Origin: Streptomyces sp. AC550_RSS872
GTDB lineage: Bacteria; Actinomycetota; Actinomycetes; Streptomycetales; Streptomycetaceae
Direction: 5' to 3'
Length of the DNA: 64,000 nucleotides
Assembly: GCF_019049285.1 (NCBI RefSeq)
Contig: NZ_JAGMUL010000011.1
Span: forward strand, 43,645 to 107,644
Below are positions 50,216-59,755 of the stretch, piece after piece (the stretch's first letter is position 1; every line of letters starts with the position of its first letter). The notes beneath the pieces are model-generated. The model did not search any database and had not been told where the DNA came from. It was given only the letters and a program-made list of their open reading frames with translations. The translations under genes and the position numbers were made by a program.

Positions 50216-51829
50216 TCAGCGGCCCAGCGCGCGCCTGCCGCGGCCCTGGGAGAGGACCGGCAGGTTGTTGCGGGAGGAGTCCCCCGCGCGGGTGTCCTCC
50301 TCGATCCGCAGGGCGAGGGCGGGGCAACGGCGTACCGCGCGCAGGGCCTTGGCCTCGGCGTAGCGCGGGACCTTCGCCTGGGCGACGGTCGGGAAGCCGT
50401 CGGCGCCCAGTTGGAAGACCTCCGGAAGGATGTCCGCGCACAGGCCGTGGCCGCGGCACAGCGTCCAGTCGACGTAGATCTTCTGACGGCTGGGGCCGTT
50501 CTCCTCCGACTCGGCGCCGCCAGGGATGCCCGACGGGCCCCTGCCGCCCTCGAAGAGCGGCAGAACGCCCTCCACGGGCCGTCCGCAGCCGTTGCCGAGG
50601 ACATGGGCCGCCAGGTCGTCGGTGAACGCCTTGATGGTCGACTCCAGGAACATCGCGGAGCCGTCCGGGTGCGAGCACGCGCCGCGCCGCTTCACGTTCT
50701 TCGCGACCTGCTTGAGGGCCTCCAGGGCGGCCGGTCCGCCGCCGTTGAGGATGTCCTCCATGCCGCGCGCGGCGGCCGGCAGACCGAGGTAGCAGGGGCC
50801 GCACTGCCCCGCGCTCTCCTCGGCCAGCCACTGCGCGACCCGCAGTGACTCGCCCAGCGGGCAGGTCTCCTGAGTGATCGGCAGGATCGCGCCGGCGCCG
50901 AGCGCCCCGCCCACGGCGTCCAGGGAGTTACGGGAGACGATCGCCTCGTTGACCGTCGCCGCGTCGATCCACTTGCCGTGGTAGCCGCCGGTCAGCACAC
51001 CCTGCGGGACGGGCGGGGCGCCGGCGAGCTGGAGGACGTAGCGCAGCGGCACGCCCGTGGGCACCTCGATGACCATCGGGCGGGTGACCGCGCCGGAGAC
51101 CGTGAGCATGACGGTGCCCGGCTCGTCGTACAGGCCGGTGTTGCCGTAGCGCTCCGGACCGATGCGGGCGGCGATGGCCAGCTGCGCGAACGTCTCGGCG
51201 TTGGACAGCAGGGTCGGGGCGCCGCCGACGCCGTTCTGCGAGGCGCTGACCTTGCGGCCGGGCGGGATCGCCGGGCCGCCGTCGATGGAGCGGATGACGG
51301 AGGCGGCGGCGCCGGTGACCATGCGCACCGGGTTGCGTTGGACGAACGCGCGTAGAGCGGAGCGGCGGCTGTTGCTGAGGCCGCGTTCGGCGAGGGCGGC
51401 CTCCATGGAGCGCTGGGTGGACTCCCGGGTGACCGCCACCACGAGCGTGCGGGCACCCAGGGCTTCGGCGCACAGCAGCGCGCCGTCCAGGATGAGGTGC
51501 GGGGCACGGTTGATCATCACCGTGTCCTTGCGGCAGGCCGGTTCGTCCTCACTGCCGTTGACGACCACGACCGGTCGGACTCCGCGCTTGATCGCGGCCT
51601 CCGCGACCGAGCGCAGCTTCTTGTGGAAGGGGAAGCCCGCGCCGCCGCGGCCCTTCAGATTGATGTTCTCGGCGAGCTTCGCGAGCTGCTCGCCGCCCAT
51701 CGGTTCGAGCGGCCCGTGCACCTTCAGATGCATGGGCAGATCGAGTCTTTCGACAAGGTCGAAGCCCGACGTGAGCTGGGGAAGACCGACCACGCGGACT
51801 TCGGGTACGTCGGGCAGGGCCTCGTTCAC
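50216..51829 (-). CDS. NuoF/RnfC-like flavoprotein fused to a C-terminal ferredoxin
   Basis: A redox protein of 537 residues. Residues 50-150 contain the NuoF FMN/NADH region (LKGRGGAGFPFHKK, VNGSEDEPACRKDT). A SLBB-like middle region follows (VPTGVPLRYVLQLAG). The iron-sulfur domain near residue 345 reads EESAGQCGPC with a later GACSHPDG. The first cysteine of the usual NuoF cluster motif (ESCGxCxPC) is alanine here, leaving three ligands. A ferredoxin-like tail (residues ~435-510) has DWTLCRGHGLCAD and RRCPA, a pattern of single-cluster actinobacterial ferredoxins. GTG 51829 overlaps the upstream stop (GTGA), so it is coupled to the ferric-reductase-like membrane gene. It probably passes electrons from NAD(P)H to that protein. 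Confidence 0.85.
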   Translation of the reverse strand: MNEALPDVPEVRVVGLPQLTSGFDLVERLDLPMHLKVHGPLEPMGGEQLAKLAENINLKGRGGAGFPFHKKLRSVAEAAIKRGVRPVVVVNGSEDEPACRKDTVMINRAPHLILDGALLCAEALGARTLVVAVTRESTQRSMEAALAERGLSNSRRSALRAFVQRNPVRMVTGAAASVIRSIDGGPAIPPGRKVSASQNGVGGAPTLLSNAETFAQLAIAARIGPERYGNTGLYDEPGTVMLTVSGAVTRPMVIEVPTGVPLRYVLQLAGAPPVPQGVLTGGYHGKWIDAATVNEAIVSRNSLDAVGGALGAGAILPITQETCPLGESLRVAQWLAEESAGQCGPCYLGLPAAARGMEDILNGGGPAALEALKQVAKNVKRRGACSHPDGSAMFLESTIKAFTDDLAAHVLGNGCGRPVEGVLPLFEGGRGPSGIPGGAESEENGPSRQKIYVDWTLCRGHGLCADILPEVFQLGADGFPTVAQAKVPRYAEAKALRAVRRCPALALRIEEDTRAGDSSRNNLPVLSQGRGRRALGR

Positions 51830-53184
51830 TTAAAGCCTCCGGAAGGCGTGTTCCAAGGTTCGCCCGAACCCGGTGCGTCGAAGTCGTAGGAGGCACCGGG
51901 CAGTGTTTCAGTGGCGGGACCGCTGTTGTTGTACGTGTCGTTCTGGTTGTACGTGCCGAAGACGGCGTTCGTCTCAGCGGTGTCGTACACATCACTCGAG
52001 CCGTAGCCCGCAGCGCCGGTGCCGTAGCCCTGGGCGCCTGAATTGCCATAGACGGGGATGTTGTATCCCGTGTCGTTGAGCGGGTCGTAGGACGAGGGGG
52101 GTGCTTCGCCCACGGGTGGCGGGGACGGGATCGGCCAGCTGCCCGAGGTGCTGCCGCCGCCGTCGACGCGGGGGATCGCCTCCGTCGGCTGTAGGTCCGG
52201 GGGCAGGTCCATGCGGGCGGTCTGGTCGGCCGCGTAGGACTGCTGTCGCCCGCGGGAGCGGGGCGAGACGGCGCGGTAGGCGGCGGCGAAGCCGCCCGTG
52301 GACTCCGCGGACGCGGGCGCCTGGGAGGGCATTCCGGGCAGCGGGCCCGGCCGCTCCTCGCGTGCGGAGCGCTCACCGCGCGAGCCCCGCCCCGGGCGCT
52401 GGTTCTCGTAGCCCGGCAGCGCGGACCCGGACGACGCCCTGGCGCGGCTCTCCTCCAGGTCCTCGCGGCCCGCCGACTCGTCACGGCCGATGACCTGGGC
52501 GATCCGGTCGGCGAACTTGCGCTTGACGGGGCGCGGGGCGGCGCGCAGCGCGAGGGCCGCGGCGACGGCGACGACGCAGAGTTCGTAGCAGACCATGAAG
52601 AACGTCTTCGCCGGGCGGCCTGCGAACAGGCCGTGGACCAGCGCCGCGCACCAGGCCGGGTAGGCCAGCATGTGCATCGCGCGCCAGCGCGCGGCGACCG
52701 GCGCAGGGGAGGCGAACTGGTTGCGCAGCGCGCCGGTGATGCCCACGAAGATCATGAGCAGGGCGGCCAGGGAGCCCAGGCCGATGAGGAAGGCGCTGCC
52801 GGGGATCTCGTCGCCGCCCGCGAACACGAGGCTGAAGGGGATCAGCGCGGCGAGCGGGCCGACGTGGTCCAGCGCCAGTTTCACGCCGATGTGCACCAGC
52901 AGGAACGCGATCGAGGCCACGGCGGTCACCCGGTGGATGCCCTGCGCGATGATCCGCTGGCGGGTGTTGAGGATCATCCGGTCCTGGGCGACGAGGCCCC
53001 AGATCACCGAGCAGGTGAGACACACGAGCGACAGGACGCCGGCCCCGAAGTTGAGGAACTCCGTGAGCCAGCTGCCGCCGATCAGCACCACCAGGGGTAT
53101 GAGCAGCAGAACAGCAGCGGTCGCCACCCCGTAGGCCGACCGGCCCGGTTTGGGGAGCGAACTGTTACTACGACGAGGGTTCAT
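51826..53184 (-). CDS. Ferric-reductase-like membrane cytochrome protein
   Basis: A 452-residue protein. The first ~245 residues carry about six transmembrane helices with histidines placed as haem ligands (GIHRVTAVASIAFLLVHIGVK, RAMHMLAYPAWCAALVHGLF), matching ferric reductase/YedZ-type domains. The remaining ~200 residues are disordered and rich in Ser/Gly/Pro, then Tyr/Asn/Thr. The ATG at 53184 has GGAG nine bases upstream. The downstream flavoprotein-ferredoxin gene overlaps its stop by 4 bp. The pair would form a short transmembrane electron path; the acceptor is unknown. Confidence 0.83.
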   Translation of the reverse strand: MNPRRSNSSLPKPGRSAYGVATAAVLLLIPLVVLIGGSWLTEFLNFGAGVLSLVCLTCSVIWGLVAQDRMILNTRQRIIAQGIHRVTAVASIAFLLVHIGVKLALDHVGPLAALIPFSLVFAGGDEIPGSAFLIGLGSLAALLMIFVGITGALRNQFASPAPVAARWRAMHMLAYPAWCAALVHGLFAGRPAKTFFMVCYELCVVAVAAALALRAAPRPVKRKFADRIAQVIGRDESAGREDLEESRARASSGSALPGYENQRPGRGSRGERSAREERPGPLPGMPSQAPASAESTGGFAAAYRAVSPRSRGRQQSYAADQTARMDLPPDLQPTEAIPRVDGGGSTSGSWPIPSPPPVGEAPPSSYDPLNDTGYNIPVYGNSGAQGYGTGAAGYGSSDVYDTAETNAVFGTYNQNDTYNNSGPATETLPGASYDFDAPGSGEPWNTPSGGFK

Positions 53185-53318
53185 GGGGGCAACTCCGAGC
53201 GGTTCGGGAAGGCGGTCCCGCTGCCGCACTCTAAGTGGCTCCATACCGAGGGGTACGGCGTTTGAGTTATTGCGTTGTTATCTACGGGCCGTAAGGGCTT
53301 GCGGTGTCCCTTAGTGGC

Positions 53319-53335
53319 TGTTACGTCAGGTAACA
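53319..53335. promoter_or_regulatory. Inverted repeat upstream of the redox pair
   Basis: TGTTAC-GTCAG-GTAACA is a perfect 6-bp palindrome with a 5-nt spacer, about 135 bp upstream of the ferric-reductase-like gene and ~140 bp before the leuS leader start. It could be an operator for either. Confidence 0.4.
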
Positions 53336-53476
53336 ATTGAACGTTGCTCAGCTTTTCGAGGTCTTCACAACTTTCAGGTACGGAGCAGGGGGCGCTGTTG
53401 TTCATGTGTGAGCCCTCTCGTGACTCCGGTCGTGCGCCCCGCCGGAAGCCCGTCGCGACCCGCTCTGGCCCTGCGG

Positions 53477-53488
53477 TACCCTGACGCC
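53477..53488 (+). promoter_or_regulatory. -10 box of the leuS leader transcript
   Basis: TACCCT followed by six bases and then the ATG of the leader peptide, predicting a leaderless start for the leader peptide. Confidence 0.6.
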
Positions 53489-53527
53489 ATGCGTGCCGTA
53501 CGCCTTCTGCTTAGCGGGCCGCGCTGA
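53489..53527 (+). CDS. leuL: Leucine-rich leader peptide of leuS
   Basis: A 12-residue [15 protein letters not shown], with three consecutive leucine codons (CTT CTG CTT) in the middle. It starts six bases after TACCCT. It is followed by an internal hairpin and a T-run terminator before leuS, the classic layout of ribosome-mediated transcription attenuation: stalling at leucine codons when charged tRNA-Leu is low would favour read-through into leuS. Too short for ordinary gene finding, but codon content and position support it. Confidence 0.72.
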   Translation: MRAVRLLLSGPR

Positions 53528-53533
53528 TCAGTC

Positions 53534-53599
53534 CCGACCACCGGGCGAATCGGATGGTCGGAATCGGCGCGGCGTCCCCTCCTGTGCGAGGGGATTTTT
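53534..53599 (+). promoter_or_regulatory. Attenuator of leuS (hairpin plus intrinsic terminator)
   Basis: An upstream stem CCGACCA/TGGTCGG (53534-53561) is followed by terminator stem TCCCCTC-CTGTGC-GAGGGGA (53575-53594) and five T residues (53595-53599). The leuS start is 55 bases further on. Confidence 0.72.
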
Positions 53600-53654
53600 C
53601 GTTTCCAGAGAACCGCAGCCGCTGGCAGAGACGATCGATGGAGCTTTGAGGATC

Positions 53655-56528
<2,874 letters not shown>

Positions 56529-56724
56529 GTCCAGTCCACGGCCGAGCTCTACACGGTGGGTCGGTCGGGTCGCGGTGACGTCGCTTCTCGGCTCGGCGTG
56601 ATCTTCGCTCGGGGTGATCCCCTACGGGCAGGTTCGGGGTTCTGCTGGAACTCCGGGCCTGCCCGCTGCGTTTACCGTTGAAGAGCGACGCGGTATGTGT
56701 CGCGACCGGCCGGAGGAGGAGTTC

Positions 56725-57498
56725 GTGGACGCAGTAACCGCAGTCTTGGCGCTGCTCTTCGTGCTCTTCGTCGTGCTCGGCGCGTACGCCACGGTGAAGG
56801 TGGTCGGGGCCGCCAAGCGCCGCGTGGACGAGACCATCACCCATGCCCGGCGCACGGTCGAGGACGGCACCCTGCGGGCCAAGTCCTTCGCCCAGCCGGG
56901 CCCGGCCGGGGAGCTCGCCCAGCTGCGGCTGAAGCTGCGCACCTCCATGCGGGCCACCCAGGACGCGCTGCACGCGGGCGTGGCCGAGGACGAGTCCCTC
57001 AAGGAGTCCCTCGGTCTCTTCCAGCGCCTCAGCGCGCACGGGCACGAACTGGACGCCGAGCTGCGGCGCCTGGAGTCCGAGCCGGACCGCGCGACACTCG
57101 CCGAGCGGCTGCCCGACCTGCGCGAACGCACCGAGCGCATCGTCCATGCCGCCGACTCGCTGCGCTGGGCCGCCCGCGACCGGGCACGCCGCTTCGCCGA
57201 CGACGACCTGGACACCCTCAGCGCCCAGATCGACGTGGAGACCGGTGCACTGCGGCACTGGCAGACGGAGGAGACCGCGTCGTCGCCCTCGTCGCCCTCG
57301 CCCTCGCCCTCGTCCGCGACGCCGCCGCCGTGGCCGGAGGCCCCCGCCGCCCAGGCCGCCCCGACGGCCGAGCAGACCTGGCCGGACACCTCTCGGACGC
57401 AGCGAGCCGAGGAGCCCACGCGGCCCGCGATCACCCCGCCCGGCCCTCGCCCGACCTACCCCTGGCAGAAGAAACCCCGCCCCGAGAGCACGACTTGA
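56725..57498 (+). CDS. Membrane-anchored coiled-coil protein of unknown function
   Basis: A 257-residue protein. GTG 56725 follows GGAGGAGGA by five bases. An N-terminal transmembrane helix (AVLALLFVLFVVLGAYATVKVV) is followed by a charged helical region of about 165 residues (ARRTVEDGTLRAKSF, LAQLRLKLRTSMRATQDAL), likely coiled coil. The last ~75 residues are Ser/Pro-rich and disordered, ending RPTYPWQKKPRPES. It resembles a conserved Streptomyces protein found between leuS and degV; its role is unknown. Confidence 0.75.
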   Translation: MDAVTAVLALLFVLFVVLGAYATVKVVGAAKRRVDETITHARRTVEDGTLRAKSFAQPGPAGELAQLRLKLRTSMRATQDALHAGVAEDESLKESLGLFQRLSAHGHELDAELRRLESEPDRATLAERLPDLRERTERIVHAADSLRWAARDRARRFADDDLDTLSAQIDVETGALRHWQTEETASSPSSPSPSPSSATPPPWPEAPAAQAAPTAEQTWPDTSRTQRAEEPTRPAITPPGPRPTYPWQKKPRPESTT

Positions 57499-57577
57499 GC
57501 CTGGTGAGCGCGAGTTGATCCGGTCAAGGCATTTCCAGGTGAGCGGGGTCGGGCTGCCGCCCGGGCGCTACGGCAGG

Positions 57578-57590
57578 TAACCTCCAGCTC
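57578..57590 (+). promoter_or_regulatory. -10 box of probable leaderless degV transcript
   Basis: TAACCT followed by seven bases and the ATG; no ribosome-binding site. Confidence 0.45.
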
Positions 57591-58436
57591 ATGTCCCGCC
57601 ATGTCGCGATCGTCACCGATTCAACGGCCTACCTGCCGCCGCGGACGATGGAGCGCCACGGCATCACCTCAGTACCCCTGACCGTGGTCGTCGGCGGTCA
57701 GGCACTGGACGAGGGCACCGAGATCTCGACCCGTTCCCTCGCCCAGGCGTTGCAGAAGCGACGCCCCGTCACCACCTCGCGCCCCAGCCCTCAGGTCTTC
57801 GCGGAGCACTACCGCAAGGTCGCCGAGGCCGGCGCCACCGGCATCGTCTCCCTGCACCTGTCCGCCGAGCTCTCCGGCACATACGACGCGGCGGTCCTCG
57901 CGGCGCGCGAGGCGCCGGTGCCGGTGCGGGTGGTGGACACCGGGATGGTCGCGATGGCGCTCGGTTTCAGCGCGCTCGCCGCGGCCGAGGCGGCGGAGAC
58001 GGGCAGCACGGTGGACGAGGCCGTCACGGCCGCGGAGAAGCGGGCCGGAAGCACGGCCGCCTACTTCTACGTCGACACCCTCGACTATCTGCGTCGCGGC
58101 GGCCGTATCGGCGCGGCGCAGGCCCTGCTGGGCTCGGCGCTCGCAGTGAAGCCGCTGCTGCAGTTGGAGGGCGGCCGGATCGGCCCGCTGGAGAAGGTGC
58201 GCACGGCGTCCAAGGCCATCGCACGCCTGGAGGAGATCGCCGCCGACCGGGCGGGCGGTGCGCAGGTCGACATCGCGGTGCACCATCTCGCCGCTCCCGA
58301 CCGGGCGTCGGCCCTGGCGGACCGCCTGCGAGCGCGGGTCCCTGGGCTCGCCGACCTGCATGTGAGCGAGGTGGGGGCGGTGATCGGGGCGCATACGGGG
58401 CCCGGGTTGTTGGGGGTCGTGGTTTCGCCCCGGTGA
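57591..58436 (+). CDS. DegV family fatty-acid-binding protein
   Basis: A 281-residue protein. DegV proteins bind fatty acids (FakB-like) and hand them to a FakA kinase partner in bacteria that have one. The N-terminus VAIVTDSTAYLPP is the family start. The ligand loop TTSRPSPQVFAEHY, LSAELSGTYDAA and the C-terminal VGAVIGAHTGPGLLGV complete the signature. The FakA partner is not in this window. TAACCT-N7-ATG suggests leaderless translation. Confidence 0.93.
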   Translation: MSRHVAIVTDSTAYLPPRTMERHGITSVPLTVVVGGQALDEGTEISTRSLAQALQKRRPVTTSRPSPQVFAEHYRKVAEAGATGIVSLHLSAELSGTYDAAVLAAREAPVPVRVVDTGMVAMALGFSALAAAEAAETGSTVDEAVTAAEKRAGSTAAYFYVDTLDYLRRGGRIGAAQALLGSALAVKPLLQLEGGRIGPLEKVRTASKAIARLEEIAADRAGGAQVDIAVHHLAAPDRASALADRLRARVPGLADLHVSEVGAVIGAHTGPGLLGVVVSPR

Positions 58437-58561
58437 CGAGGGCTCAGGAGACGGGCGCTCTGGGAGTGCTCTGAGGGGAGCCACTCGTGAGGGTGGCGGA
58501 GTTTTCCACAACTGGGCGGTAATCCCCGGGAACTGAGCAAGATCATCGCGGATGGGTCGAG

Positions 58562-59755
58562 GTGTCCGATCCTCGTCGCATGGCACTTCGATCACGCACA
58601 CGAACCACGACGGCAACCAGCGGCCCGGGCCGCGGCCCTCACTCCGACAGCCGCGCCCGCCAACGACGACGCATGAATGTCCGGGGACGGGCTCGGCAGC
58701 ATCATGCGTCGGCGGCGGAGCTGCGGCGCAGGGCGAAGGTGATTTTCACCGAACGGGCGGAGGAGTGGCGGGAGTCGGGAGCGGGGCCGCCGGAGGGCGG
58801 GGAGGAGCCTGTCGGTCCTGGAGCGGCCGGGGCGTCGGGAGAAGATCTGAGCGGGGCCTGGCGTACTCGGGCGGATGCGGGCGAGGACCGGCGTACTCGG
58901 GCGGATGTGGGCGAGCGCCCGGAGATGTTGGATGCCGGTGCCGGTGCCGGTGCCGGTGCCGGTGCCGGGGGCGGGGGCGGTGACGCTGCCAGTGACGCGG
59001 GTGCTGGAGTCTGGCGGTCGCGGGCCGGGTCGGCTTTGCGGGAGCGGATGCCGGTGTGGTTGCAGGCGAGGTGTGGGCTGGAGCGGCGGAGCGTGGTCGC
59101 GCTCACGGTCGTACTCGTCCTCGCCGCAGGGTTCGCCGTGCAGCACTTCTGGGCCGGGCGGGCGCAATCCGTGCGGGCGCCCGAAGTGGTGCGGGCGGCA
59201 GCCTCGTACGGCGGAGAACAGCAGGGTGGGGAGACCGGGGCGGGCGGTGCGGCGGGAGTGTCGGGTGTGCCGGGTGTGCCGGGTGTTCCGGGCCCCGGGG
59301 GCACGGCCGCGCCCGAGATCGTCGTGGACGTAAGCGGCAAGGTGCGCAAACCCGGTATCCACCGCCTGCCCGCGGGTTCGCGAGTCGCCGACGCCCTGCG
59401 CGTGGCCGGTGGAGTGCGTCCCGGCACCAATACCGACACCCTCAACCGGGCCCGCTTCCTGGTGGACGGCGAGCAGGTGATCGTCGGAGCTCCGGCCGCC
59501 GTGCCGGGGACCGCTGCCGGTACGGGCGCGGGCACCTCGGCGGTCGCCGGGGCGGCACCCACCGCACCGGTCTCTCTCAACACGGCCACCGTGGACCAGC
59601 TCGACACCCTCCCGGGCGTCGGCCCGGTGCTGGCCCAGCACATCATCGACTACCGCACCCAGCACGGCGGCTTCCACTCGGTGGACGAGCTGCGCGAGGT
59701 CAACGGCATCGGCGACCGCCGGTTCGCCGACCTACGGAATCTCGTACGGCTATGA
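58562..59755 (+). CDS. comEA: ComEA-type competence/DNA-binding protein
   Basis: A membrane-anchored DNA-binding protein of 397 residues. A basic N-terminus and a long Gly/Ala/Arg low-complexity region (including a GA run at residues ~125-136 from GCCGGT repeats) precede one transmembrane helix (SVVALTVVLVLAAGFAVQHFW). A SLBB domain follows (VVDVSGKVRKPGIHRLPAGSRV). The C-terminal helix-hairpin-helix pair SLNTATVDQLDTLPGVGPVLA binds DNA. GTG 58562 is used; ATG 58580 is an alternative. The stop overlaps comEC (ATGA). The N-terminal half is unusually long for ComEA. Confidence 0.88.
   Translation: MSDPRRMALRSRTRTTTATSGPGRGPHSDSRARQRRRMNVRGRARQHHASAAELRRRAKVIFTERAEEWRESGAGPPEGGEEPVGPGAAGASGEDLSGAWRTRADAGEDRRTRADVGERPEMLDAGAGAGAGAGAGGGGGDAASDAGAGVWRSRAGSALRERMPVWLQARCGLERRSVVALTVVLVLAAGFAVQHFWAGRAQSVRAPEVVRAAASYGGEQQGGETGAGGAAGVSGVPGVPGVPGPGGTAAPEIVVDVSGKVRKPGIHRLPAGSRVADALRVAGGVRPGTNTDTLNRARFLVDGEQVIVGAPAAVPGTAAGTGAGTSAVAGAAPTAPVSLNTATVDQLDTLPGVGPVLAQHIIDYRTQHGGFHSVDELREVNGIGDRRFADLRNLVRL
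58934..58969. repeat. GCCGGT hexanucleotide run
   Basis: Five copies of GCCGGT plus one variant inside comEA, encoding a Gly-Ala run. Confidence 0.8.
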
